A DNA stretch of 64,000 nucleotides from Forficula auricularia (Eukaryota; Arthropoda; Insecta; Dermaptera; Forficulidae). The position numbers and the translations under genes are program-made. The first letter of the stretch is position 1. Every line of letters begins with the position of its first letter. The stretch is taken from the NCBI GenBank assembly GCA_024734495.1, contig JALMQS010000682.1, positions 84,008 through 148,007 of the forward strand. Direction: 5' to 3'. The notes below the pieces were generated by a model. The model ran no database searches and was not told the origin of the DNA. It saw only the letters and a program-made list of their open reading frames with translations. Of this stretch, positions 45,222-55,765 are shown piece after piece.

Positions 45222-45252
45222 CTGATGAAGGTTTCATAGCCCGAAATATGTA
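45222..45252 (+). ncRNA. Hammerhead-like core, right arm
   Basis: CTGATGA, stem-loop AGGTT-tcat-AGCCC (weakened pair), GAAA, TATGTA with GTA as a permissible NTH cleavage triplet. Confidence 0.45.
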
Positions 45253-46102
45253 TAGAGATAAATAAAAAAATCTCCAAAATAATTTAAAAGATTTTTTAAT
45301 TTTTTAATTTTATTTCCACTTTGTGAAACACCACTATAACCCGTTAAATAATTCCTGTGTTTAATATGTTTCACTATAAACCAACACCGCTTTCCCTAAA
45401 CTTGATTGTTTTTAAAGTTAAACTTTTTTAATATATTTATTTGAACATCTAATGATAAATTTTTTGTGATAGTAAAATTAATTATTTAAAACAAATTTTC
45501 ATAAATCATGATATAAAAATAAATAAATTGGTACAAAAAATGCATTTTCGTGTAGTAAAACTTGAAAACGTGCAATTTCGTGCATAAGAAAACCCTTTTT
45601 CCGATTCGAATTTTCTCTAGATTTCTTTGAATTTAAAGTTAAAAAAAGTTCATTTGCACGGGAATCCGATCTTTAGTAATCATTAATTTATTGATTAGTC
45701 CTAATATTTAATTTATGTAATCCCAATAAACGCCACAGATTCCATTTATTCATTGAATTTTATTTACTTTTAGATACATTATTTATTTTTACCTTAGTCT
45801 AATAATTATATTATTATATTTAAAGAAAAATCCATTTGAAATATATGACAGAGAGAGAGAGGGTAAGTCCATTAGTATAATTAATAATAATTGGATTAGA
45901 TAAAGAAGTCAAAGACTTCTTTCTGTATTGTCTAGGGAATTCCCCGAATGAATTCTTGTAATAAAGAAAGTATACCATTACTGGCTTTCATTAAATTATT
46001 ATTATTATTATTATTATTATAAAATTTAACTTAAGGAAAAACGATTCTTTTTGCAGCCAGCCGAATTTGATAACTCAAGTATTTTGGAATATATATATTA
46101 GG

Positions 46103-47452
46103 GTGGTCCTTATTTTGGGTATTTTTATGCTGGCAGAGGCTCATATGGTTCGAAATAAATAAAAAAATATCCCCCAAGTTTCAAGCCCCTATCTCAATTT
46201 TAAACTGTCCCTCAGAGCGATGTAAATTTCCCATCTAAATAACATGGGGTTTTTGGCATTGAACAATCAATTTTTTATTCGGGCCAAAGCAATTTTTTAA
46301 AAAATTTGAAACTCTGTAGATTTTATCATTATAATAGTAGCTACCCTTCAGAATTTTGACAGATTTATAGCTTCTGTAATTTTGGAGTCTATAATAAGAT
46401 ATGGCAGTATTTTATTAACCGACTTCAAAAAAGGAGGAGGTTCTCTATTCGACTGAATTTTTTTTTTTTTTTTTTTTGTGCCTATGTTACCTCATATCTC
46501 CGCCAATTGTCAACCGATTTTGAAAAAAAAAATTGCATTGGGTCCAGTCTAGCTTCCGATTGGTCCCATTTTTTTTTCGTTTTTTTTCATAGGTATTAGA
46601 TCTTTTTTATTAGGTTTATTTAGACCTAACCTCTTTGTTTATGAACCGATTTCGATGGTTCTTTTTTATCCGAAAGGGGGTGTCTTAGGGATGGTGTCAT
46701 ATTAATTTGGTCAAGTTCTGATGAGATGATCACTATTAATAACATCACTAAAAAGAGAAAAATAAAAATAATTTTTAAGAAAAAAATAAAAACCGACTTC
46801 AAAAAATTAAATGCAACAAATAAAATACACTAAAAGGTATAAAATAATTATTATCTTATTTAGTTGCAACTAAACGACGAAATATTAACATGAAATTACT
46901 TTTTGAAGTTGGTGCCAAACATATACCTTTTATGAATCACACTCGACGGATCTTACTTAGTACGTTTGGCGGGTACGCTCGCTTATAGGTATAGTTTGTT
47001 TGGTACCGACTTTAAAAAGTAATTTCATGTTAATATTTCGTCGTTTAGTTGTAACTAAATAAGATAATAATTATTTTATACCTTTTATTTGTTGCATTTA
47101 ATTTTTTGAAGTCGGTTTTTATTTTTTTCTTATAAATTATTTTCTAGCTGTAACTCCAAAATTATAATAATTAAAAATCTGAAAAAACTCTGAAGGATAG
47201 CTACTATTATAAGGGTAAAGTTTACAGAGATTCAAATTTTTTGAAATATTGCTTTGGCCGGAATAAAAAATTGATCGTTCAATGCCGAAAATCCCATGTT
47301 ATTAAGATGGGAATCTTACATCGCTCTGAGGCACAGGTTAAATTTGAGATAGGGACTTGAAACTTGGAAGATATTTTTTTTTATTTATTTCGAACCATAT
47401 GAGCCTCTGCCAGCGTAAAAATTCGAAAATACCCAAAATAAGGACCACCCTA
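46103..47452. mobile_element. Foldback family GGTCCTTATTTTGGG, copy 2, with an insertion at its centre
   Basis: Ends AGGGTGGTCCTTATTTTGGG and its inverse are flanked by TTA/TAA. The arms (46103-46415 and 47150-47452) match each other and copy 1. The ACCGACTTC element 46418-47150 lies exactly between them. Confidence 0.85.
46418..47150 (+). mobile_element. ACCGACTTC element, copy 4
   Basis: Opens ACCGACTTCAAAAAAGGAGG and closes TTTGAAGTCGGTTTTTA, with the inner hairpin around CTCGACGGATCTTACTTAGT (46947) intact. Confidence 0.85.
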
Positions 47453-47867
47453 ATGTATATATGATATGATACCGAACCCTGTGTATGAGTGTCCAAGAAG
47501 CACTTGGCTTGCTTATTATTTTGGTGCCTTTTTTGTGCCTTATGAGCCAAAAAAATTGACCTCTCTGTATGCCCCATCTTTCTAAATTTACACTCTTCAG
47601 ATTTCAAAATCAGTAAAGATTCAAAAGCAAACACTAATGTGATTAATTTTGTGAATATAATGTAAGATATGGATTGTTTTTCTAATATTTATATTTTCTA
47701 TTTTTATTCAAGGTAATTTCATCTCCAAGAGAATCTGTATCATTGTCTTTTCAAGATATTTATTTGCTTATAAATCGTATGTTTCCTATTTGATTCAATC
47801 GCGAATCGAATCTAATAAAATGAAAAAGACCATTTTTTTCAAAATAAATTTTATTAATAAATTTGAA

Positions 47868-48012
47868 AATTTATAATGAGAATTAAGGAAAAGTTTTTTT
47901 TTTGTGATTTTTTTTTATTTTTCAAACAAAGTTTCGTCGACATTGCCGACTTCTTCAGGGCGTTTAAACGTTGGTCACACAAAAAAACTTGTCCTTAATT
48001 CCCATTATAAAC
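47868..48012. mobile_element. Small foldback with a hammerhead core
   Basis: TTTATAATGAGAATTAAGGA and the inverse CCTTAATTCCCATTATAAA form the arms, also sharing CACAAAAAAACTT. The loop carries the core on the - strand. It lies only 70 bases from the Cys-loop exon, in its downstream intron. Confidence 0.7.
47925..47958 (-). ncRNA. Hammerhead ribozyme-like core
   Basis: On the - strand: CTGAAGA, stem-loop GTCG-gcaatgt-CGAC, GAAAC, TTT, GTT. AAAC-ttt-GTTT can close as a stem III with cleavage triplet GTT. Confidence 0.5.
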
Positions 48013-48082
48013 TTTCGAATTAATACACAATATGAAAGGAAATGATAATAATTTATTAATAAATTAAATAAGTAATACTTAC

Positions 48083-48165
48083 AGCTGCTAAAATCGACAG
48101 CACACTTTTGTACATCCAGCGGATATAAAACGAAATCCATATCACATTTGATAATTACTGTCGCC
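48083..48165 (-). CDS. Cys-loop ligand-gated channel, Cys-loop exon
   Basis: An 83-base exon between TTCTAAACAG (acceptor) and GTAAGT (donor). It encodes ATVIIKCDMDFVLYPLDVQK followed by CAVDFSS. The two cysteines are separated by 13 residues with the invariant aromatic-Pro-Leu-Asp centre (YPLD), the defining disulphide loop of the pentameric receptor family. It enters in phase 2, matching the GG left by the exon at 54486, and leaves in phase 1. The next exon of the extracellular domain, needed before the TM1 exon, was not found between 39.6 and 48.0 kb. Confidence 0.93.
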
Positions 48166-49000
48166 CTGTTTAGAACAAACAAACAAACAAATAAATAAAT
48201 AAATATGAAAATAAGGAAACAATCTGTCATATTATTTCACCGCAAACAAGTAATTTTAATCAAGAACAAATGCATTAGGGGTGGTAGTATTCTACGTCTA
48301 TTTATATTTAAAGCATAAAAGAAAACAACCCCCTTGTTTAGGAATTAATCATACCATGAAACGAAGCTATAAATAGAAGGAAATTCCTTTGCTATTGAAT
48401 TAAATTATCCGCCTTGTTTTAGATTTGGTGGTCAGCAAAGAAGGAAGGATTTCGCCCACGCTAACGCCCTTCCTTTTGGCAACTCGCAATTGACTCAAGC
48501 CGCCCGGTGGGCAGCTGGCGACGGCAATTAACGATAATGTAATAACGGCTTGATGTAAATGATTGCCCGGCTGTCCACGCAATGACTGATCGGGGCGTGG
48601 TTGCCTCACTCACCTCCAATTCGATAATTAAATTGTTTCTCTATTTATTTCCTTTACACTTTTCAGAAGGGGGAGGGGGGGGTGATCGATAATATCTGCA
48701 AGCAGGGGCTGGAAAAAAGCCAAAGAAAATTGCCAAGAACTTAATATATCATCATTATTCACCGGGGTGATAAATTATGTATCCTACATCGATATGCCAA
48801 TTAAAACGTTAATTTTTAGAGGCACTTTACTTTCAAATTGATCGTATAATAGATCAACTCGATAACTTTTAACCTTTAGCTTTCAATTGGGAAGATGGAA
48901 GAAAATTAATAGAAAATCAAAAGAGATTGCCAGATACTAAATCCGAGGTGTTATCGATTAGAGTAGAATCCGTCACCTGTGGATCCGAGAGTAGACGACA
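48166..49000. other. Intron sequence with a GC-rich patch
   Basis: 48420-48610 is unusually GC-rich for this region and is open for 69 codons on the - strand, but shows no recognisable family. It could be a conserved non-coding patch. A G run (GGGGGAGGGGGGGGTG) lies at 48668. Nothing else is recognised. Confidence 0.45.
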
Positions 49001-49003
49001 GAT

Positions 49004-49060
49004 CAGGGGTCGGGAACCTTTTTTGTTTTAAAGGCCACATTGACATTGCTCATTTCCCAA
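49004..49060 (+). mobile_element. hAT end fragment
   Basis: CAGGGGTCGGGAACCTTTTT followed by AGGCCACATTGACATT resembles one end of a hAT element; the other end is not seen. Confidence 0.45.
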
Positions 49061-49559
49061 GAAAGACACATATAACAGTTTCAATAGTATAATACCAAAT
49101 AATAATGCCATTAATAGGCTAAGATTAGCTCAATTAAGATGCGACATAATTGATTAACATCTATATATATAAAATTAAGGTTTTGTCTGTAGATTGGTCC
49201 AAATCACGCCAAATTTTGGTTGCACACGTTTCAAGCAAAGTTATCAACGAAAACACCCTCAACAAAATTTCTGTCTGTATGTCTGTTTCAGTGGTTTCCG
49301 TTAAAAGTTGCTCACGAATCACATAAAATCGGCCCAAGGGATTATTATGAAATTTCATATTTGGATCAGATGCCTTCTAACTTACGTTTATTGTTATATA
49401 ACGTTTTGATATTTTGACCCCAAAGGGGGGGGCGCACTAATGGAAATTATCAAATAACTCCTAAACTATTCACTCTACGGCAAATTTTGTTATAAGCAAA
49501 GTTGTAGGGGATGTGATTTCTGACAACTTTTGTTTAGAAAAATTCCTTCAAAAACAGCC

Positions 49560-49935
49560 AAAGTGTGTGGGGGGGGGGGTGAAAAATGTAAATTCTTGCT
49601 CTTGGTCCAAACTCAACTAAATTTTCTATACATAATCTGTGGACCTTTAGAGAGCTAGAAATGCAAAAACTGGGTGCCGGGTTGGTGAAGTGTGGGGTGA
49701 GGGTCCAGGGCATATAGGTGTGGTACGGGGAGAGTGTCCAGGGGGTGGGGGAGGTACGGGGCAGGGGTCTAGGGGACCTAACGGAGGTGGGGTGTATTGA
49801 CGGGGTGGAGGGGTGGGGCGCGGGTGCATGGTGTGGGTTTCGTGTAGTGGTGGTCCAGGCGGCGCAGAGGGGATGGGGTGGGGGTGCTGGGTGGGTTCTG
49901 GGTGATGGGGATCCATGGCTAGCAAGAGGGCCGCT
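49560..49935. repeat. Long G-rich, strand-skewed tract
   Basis: After ACATAATCTGTGGACC and CTAGAAATGCAAAAACTGG (as at 2335-2378) come about 250 bases in which G is by far the commonest base, with runs such as GGGGGTGGGGGAGG and GGGGTGGAGGGGTGGGG. The ORFs on the complementary strand are proline-rich by-products of composition. Confidence 0.7.
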
Positions 49936-51884
49936 GAAGGAGGACCTTGCAGTTAGTATTATATAAAAAAACACTATCAAAATATGATATTAAATTAGCT
50001 AATTTTGACAAAAAAATATCAATATTTTTTTTTATTAAGAAGTTTATTTAGGAAGTACAAAGTGCTTGCTGTACCATTTTGAAATCTTGACAAAATGGGT
50101 CAATTTTTTAAATAACTTGTCTACTTGCCATATGCTTGTTTACTAGACTTTTTTATATTAAAGATGAATCAAAGTTAACTGATGAAAATTTGTCCGACAA
50201 AAAGATTTTTTTCTCTCCAAAAGTTTAGTACTTATTGTTTTATTTTGAATTCTGGTCAATAGCGGGATTATTCAGGATTGCGCAGCGCAACGAAAATTAG
50301 AATAATAAAATATGTAATTTTGTAGCCACAGCATCTAAATATTTAGGGCAGGGTAGCGATTTTCACCATTTTCAAAAAAATGCCTATAACTTGAAAACTA
50401 TGAGTTAAAAAAAAATTTTATATTCAGGATCGTCTTAAATTGCTCTATGACCGGATCACGGTTTATCGTTGTGATACGGGACACCCTGTAGATATATTAA
50501 TACACATTAAATATATATTAATTAAATACCTAAAAAAATAAACTGTCATCAGAAAAAAAAATTAAAAAAATTCTAGTAGTAAAAAATAAAAATAGACAAA
50601 TTTACTGCGGAAAATTTTATAATTTCAAAATAATAGTGAGTGATGAGGATTGTTAATTTCTAATACCTATTCTATAAAATAAGATACATTTTTATGGATA
50701 TAATTAATATTTTGGCTTTGATTATATATATTTGTTAACTTGGGGATACTTCCCAATACTTCTTATAGTATTTTAAAAGCTGCTAAATCATTAAAATGAT
50801 CGGACACCGTCCCTAGTTTTTAAAAACGTTTCACTTTTTTTTCTAATTTAATCTCATCTCAGATAACAGGAAAGGTTTTTTTTTTATATTATTTGCTGGC
50901 ATCGGGCACACACCCATTTTGCCAGCCAATATATTCACATTAACTCTACAAAAATCAAAACAACAAAACAGGAAAGGTAAATAAATAAATAATATGATTG
51001 ATATATATCAGAGTTATATTCATATATGAACAAATCATTTTGTATTGTGCACTATGTATATGTAAATACATAGGTATTATCTTTGATCGCGTTCATTTTT
51101 TCGATTAAAATCATGATATCTAGAAGTTAAAAATAAACCCATGTATCTATAGGAACTTGAATAAAAGGGAAAGAATGCACTAAGGGCGAGGTTAAATGGT
51201 GGGCGTCGGGTTAAATTTAGCATACTTTCACATTCTTATGATGCATTATTATACACCTTATTCAGTTCTAAAATAAATAGAAAGGAGGGTAATTTTATAT
51301 GGCCGTAAAAAGATAAAAGAAACATAGAATTTCTGTCCTTGACATAAGGGATTATATGTCATTTTTTTAAGAGGGAGGATGAAACCCTCTGATATACAAT
51401 ATACCTATACATAATTATCTACTAAGATATTTGATTTGACCTTAATCATTTTTTTTAATATATTGGCGTTGTAAGCATGAGAGATGTTTTTTTATAAATT
51501 TTTGAAAAAAATTCCATCTATTTTTCAAAAATAAAACACTTAAATGTACAAGTGCAAATATTAATTTATTTTATACTTAAATCTTATTATACTATACGAC
51601 AATTCTTGTATATATATATATTGAATCGGTTTCTCGAAAACGGCTCTAACGATTTCGCTAAAAATTGGTGTACTTATCAAGTCTCATGAGTTATTAGTCG
51701 GGTATAAATTTTAATTCGATTGAAATAAAAGAAGGGGGTGTAAATTAGTCATGTAGGAAAATAAATATTTTAATCGTTCATATCTCGTCTTCGGTAAGTC
51801 GCAGAGTCTTGAAATTTGAAACTTAGCATTAGAAAAAACAGGTGTTCGAACTATGGTGAATTATCTGTTCTTTGGAGCGATGCT
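49936..51884. other. AT-rich DNA, no gene recognised
   Basis: Contains TCGGTTTCTCGAAAACGGC at 51627, which also occurs at 1933, so a low-copy repeat is present. A word GATACGGGACACCCTGTA ends near 50490, resembling one end of a transposon. Otherwise nothing. Confidence 0.5.
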
Positions 51885-52745
51885 GTGGGGCGAAGTGTGC
51901 CATAGAGAAGCCCTTAAGTTAGGTTTTAAAACTTACAAGGTAATTTTATTGCAACTTATTCAAAATCTTTTTTTTGTAATTTTACTAATTTTTTTTAGGC
52001 TAAAGAAAAGCCACTCTTGACATAAAAACAAAAGAAAAACCAGCTTAAATGGAATAAAAGTCACATTAATTGGACGAGTGATGAAAGGAATAGTGTCCAT
52101 TGGAGTGATGAGTCTCGTTTTGAAGTTTGTGTTGGGGACAATCGAAGCAGAGTTATTCGTCAGAAAAATGAAGCTTTCAACTCAGATTGTTTAAAAAAGA
52201 AAGTAAAATTTCCTGCTTCAGTTATCGTATGGGGTTCAATATCTGTTAGAGGTGTTGGAAAACTTCACTTCATTGATGGAATTGTAAACACCAATAAATA
52301 TTTAGAGATTTAAAAAAATCGTTACTTCCAACAATGGCAGATGCATTGCAGAATAATAATAATTTTGTGTTCCAACAAGACTTGCCATACATCAAGGAAA
52401 TCTTTAAAATGGCTTTCTGATCATAATGTTCCACTTTTGGAGTGGGTGGCAAACAGTCCCGACTTGTCACCAATAGAAACTCTTTGGCACACAATGAAAA
52501 AGTTATTACGAATACAACCAGCCAGAAACGTAGTCGAATTAAAACACAAACTATGTTTTCCTTGTTTTTAACAATTAAAAAATAATTTTAAGTTAAATGT
52601 TACAATAAAATGTTTTAAATTGTTTAAAATGTTGTTCCAAATGATAATAAAAATAAATATTTAAATTAAATTTACCGTGAATTAGCATAATTTTATTTAA
52701 AAAAGAAAAAACTCATTGGTGGGCCAATTGAGATGGGACACGGGC
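51885..52745 (+). mobile_element. Tc1-like element, decayed, copy 1
   Basis: Transposase remnants in changing frames: WSDESRFEV (first catalytic Asp) near 52100, VIVWGSISVRGVGKLHFIDG near 52225, FQQD near 52375, then WVANSPDLSPIETLWHTMKK (catalytic Glu) near 52445-52500. That is the DDE layout of Tc1-type transposases. The N-terminal DNA-binding part is mostly lost and a frameshift lies after FQQD. The 3' end is GGTGGGCCAATTGAGATGGG. Confidence 0.85.
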
Positions 52746-52911
52746 TCTTATTATTATTATTCCGGGTGTTTCATAATTGATTATCAATAACGATGGGGGA
52801 TAATCTGTGCATTTTTTGACAAAAATTCATATTATAAACCTAGGTCCGTTTTTCCTTTATTTTTAACCGAGTTCAAAATAAGGCGGAGGATATCATTCAT
52901 TTTTATTTTTA

Positions 52912-53092
52912 ACATACAGGGTATGGTCAAGTATTGTAATCGTGCATGAAACAATTGTGGTTTTTTACTTCTTTTTTTCGAAATATCTCAAAAACGGCTG
53001 AAATTGTTTTGATTAAAAAAAATTGAGCGAAACCATGACATTTCGCTCTACAAAAAAGCCCTAATAAGTGAACATTGAAAAAATTATATTTT
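52912..53092 (-). mobile_element. ACTTTACCATACA element, copy E (end fragment)
   Basis: ACATACAGGGTATGGTCAAG and TTGAGCGAAACCATGACATT match copy D; it is cut off exactly where the Tc1-like duplicate starts. Confidence 0.8.
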
Positions 53093-53093
53093 A

Positions 53094-53682
53094 GTTATTC
53101 GTCAGAAAAATGAAGCTTTCAACTCAGATTGTTTAAAAAAGAAAGTAAAATTTCCTACTTCAGTTATCGTATGGGGTTCAATATCTGTTAGAGGTGTTGG
53201 AAAACTTCACTTCATTGATGGAATTGTAAACACCAATAAATATTTAGAGATTTAAAAAAATCGTTACTTCCAACAATGGCAGATGCATTGCAGAATAATA
53301 ATAATTTTGTGTTCCAACAAGACTTGCCATACATCAAGGAAATCTTTAAAATGGCTTTCTGATCATAATGTTCCACTTTTGGAGTGGGTGGCAAACAGTC
53401 CCGACTTGTCACCAATAGAAACTCTTTGGCACACAATGAAAAAGTTATTACGAATACAACCAGCCAGAAACGTAGTCGAATTAAAACACAAACTATGTTT
53501 TCCTTGTTTTTAACAATTAAAAAATAATTTTAAGTCAAATGTTACAATAAAATGTTTTGAATTGTTTAAAATGTTGTTCCAAATGATAATAAAAATAAAT
53601 ATTTAAATTAAATTTACCGTGAATTAGCATAATTTTATTTAAAAAGAAAAAATATTGGTGGGCCAATTGAGATGGGACGGGG
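53094..53682 (+). mobile_element. Tc1-like element, copy 2 (near-identical duplicate)
   Basis: Matches 52152-52740 almost base for base (few differences, such as CCTGCTTCAG against CCTACTTCAG), including the same frameshift. Copy 2 begins abruptly inside the truncated repeat 52912-53092. Confidence 0.9.
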
Positions 53683-54120
53683 CTCGTATATAGTTAAATG
53701 GATCGGATTGCTGTGATTCACCCTGTGATATGTATGTAAATGTGTAATGTGAACTAATGGCTAGGAATGTACACCATATTTCATCTATTGCAAATGTTTG
53801 TAAAATTAAATAATTATTAATTTTAATACACATTTAGTATACATTAATTCATGTAAAATAATTGGTTTAATAAAAAAAATTAAGTAAAATTAAAAATATT
53901 CCATGCTATCTCGGATCTAGTAGTGATTCCCTTTTGAAAGAGGACTGCTTATTGTTCTTGATTAAATAGAGAAAAAAATTAATAGGTACATAGTAGTGGC
54001 GTGTGGTCCATGGATGCTGCGCATCCCGAAAATTTCAAAACGTAAAGAATATGTTCATAAAAAATTAATAAAAAATTTAATGTTAAATATGAAAACTAAA
54101 AAATTCTGCGTTTATCGATT

Positions 54121-54311
54121 TTTTTTTTTTTTTTTTTTTTTTGGCTTTTCGGCCCTTCTAGCCATAAGCCTAATTACGATACAAGTTATATTTTTTTTAA
54201 ATTTGTCTCTAACCCGGGGGTCAGATTTTAGCTGGATGCCTCGAGTCGGATTCGAACCCGGGTCCCCTGGTTAGCTCGCTGTCACGCTACCGCCTAGCCT
54301 ATCTGACCCCC
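54121..54311 (-). mobile_element. tRNA-derived SINE
   Basis: Starting at the right end on the - strand: GGTCAGATAGGCTAGGCGGT (box A region), GGGTTCGAATCCGACTC (box B), a 3' part with GGCTAGAAGGGCCGAAAAGC (a small hairpin) and a poly-A of about 23. Its tail recurs at 22795-22850. Confidence 0.85.
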
Positions 54312-54485
54312 CCACCTGTTAATTAAAAACGCGTTTATCGATTAAATTTACAAAAATGGGCAATAAATAAATAAACATTTTAAAAATTGAAGGATATTTA
54401 TTTGGACAGCATCCTCTGGTTGAAATGTCACCGTACGCCACTGGTATATAGATAAGAAGCTGGGATCGTGTGTGTAGATATTTAC

Positions 54486-54709
54486 CCGATGGAAATCCTC
54501 AAGGTGCTATTCTGGTAAACCCTGACCGAGGTCATTTCCTGGAAGAGACTCAGCACTCGCATTTCGCGAAGTTGTCGTATATAAAGGTCAGGAACCCAAA
54601 ATTGGGCCCTCTGCTCCCAGGTGAGCTCGACGACCGGCACGGTCTTGTTAGTGGGCCGAACCCGGTCATCCCGCCACTGCACGTTGAGAAACACGTCCAG
54701 CGAGATTTC
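54486..54709 (-). CDS. Cys-loop ligand-gated channel, extracellular-domain exon
   Basis: After an acceptor TATATTTCAG the exon encodes 74 residues in phase 0: EISLDVFLNVQWRDDRV, then VELTWEQRAQFWVPDLYIRQ, and VYQNSTLRISIG before donor GG|GTAAAT. The WVPDLY motif is the loop A region of the ligand-binding domain of Cys-loop receptors, and the beta-strand pattern continues straight into the Cys-loop exon at 48165 with matching phase. The N-terminal exon(s) with the signal peptide are not seen and probably lie to the right of 54.7 kb or beyond the window. The relation to insect chloride-channel subunits is inferred from the whole set of exons. Confidence 0.92.
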
Positions 54710-55059
54710 CTGAAATATAAATAAATAAATAAATAAAATGGCCTCTTGAATGAACGACGAGCGATCCATCACGAGGGATGACAGTGAGTTGTCCCAACAA
54801 CCACCTGACGATAAATTTTGCTTACATTTGCGATTTGTAAACGTTTTATTTTGATCAAATAAATCTACCAAGCACGCAATCCACAAACAGTTTCGAGTTT
54901 GGAATAATTCTTGTATATACTCTTCTTAGAATCCCAATCGTACACGCAAGAGAAAAAAGGACACCTGTTTAGAATTAATCCAAAAGTTTGAAACAGAGTT
55001 TTCCATTGAATTGTATCCCCGCCTATAACAATTTAAATAAATAGAAATCTTTTATAAAA

Positions 55060-55310
55060 AAATGAATAATCTGAAAACGTTTATTTGAAATCCATACGTT
55101 TGGGGCGAAATTCTCCCTTTATCAATAGACATTTTAAGATAATTGAAAAAATAGTTGGTTCAAGAAAAGAATATAAAGCATTATAAACAAATAAATATTT
55201 TGAAAATAGATAATGATACAAATTTATTGTCCTGAAGATGAAATTATCTTGAATAAAAAAAAAAAATATTTACGAAAAATTATTTTCTAAAATTTGTTGA
55301 TATATATTAG
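55060..55310. repeat. GAGAATTTC foldback-family fragment
   Basis: AAATCCATACGTTTGGGGCG, AAATTCTCCCTTTATCAATAG and TAAAGCATTATAAACAAAT follow the family order; single arm only. Confidence 0.6.
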
Positions 55311-55404
55311 AAAAAATTTTATTAAAAGAGAATTGTTTAGGTTCTTGGTGAAACATTTAAATAAAGTAAAGAAAATTTAAACAATTTAAAATTTTTTAAA
55401 ATAT

Positions 55405-55665
55405 AGAATACTAGGTAGGTTTCACAAAAATAAAAGACAAGACATGTTAGCAGGGGTATATGAAGGGCGTAGATAGGGACAGTGAGAGGGCGCTAGCGAT
55501 AGTGTGAGGGGTATATAAGGGGAAGAGAGACATGGATAGTGGTCAGTGTGTCTCAGTCAAATTATACTCGTATTTCGGGGTACGAGCCCATCTTCTCTAT
55601 AGTAATGCTATCAAGCATCTTGTCTTTAATTTTTGTGAAACCTACCTAAAATTTGAAATTTTCCT
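55405..55665. mobile_element. Foldback related to 24320-25690, decayed hammerhead-like core
   Basis: AGGTAGGTTTCACAAAAATA and the inverse TTTTTGTGAAACCTACCT are the ends. A remnant AGAAGA, GGGCTCGTACCCC, GAAAT lies on the - strand at about 55566-55598. Confidence 0.6.
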
Positions 55666-55765
55666 TACCTACTATTTTAATTAGAAAAACATTCCTTTAT
55701 CTGACCTTTTTAGATCCTTTCATAGTAAATTCCATTTTTCTTGGCTTTTTAACTTGAAAATTTTA

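Larger units (their letters stand above)
45002..45365. mobile_element. Palindrome with hammerhead-like cores in both arms
   Basis: AGAGGAATTATTTAACGG / CCGTTAAATAATTCCTGT-like outer ends, with TTTTAAATTATTTTGGAGAT and its inverse inside. The arms meet near 45180, where one core has been partly duplicated (CTCTGATGAAGGTTTTTTTG). Confidence 0.8.

Noticed and set aside
45980..46025. CRISPR-like array of short repeats
   Set aside because: It is a simple (ATT)n microsatellite; no spaced repeats of constant length exist anywhere in the window.
48400..48609. 69-codon frame in a GC-rich patch, possible extra exon of the channel
   Set aside because: The exons at 54486-54709 and 48083-48165 already join in phase, leaving no place for it, and no conserved motif is seen.
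49534..49980. Proline/histidine-rich 148-codon frame on the - strand
   Set aside because: Produced by the G-rich tract on the other strand; no start context, splice sites or family resemblance.
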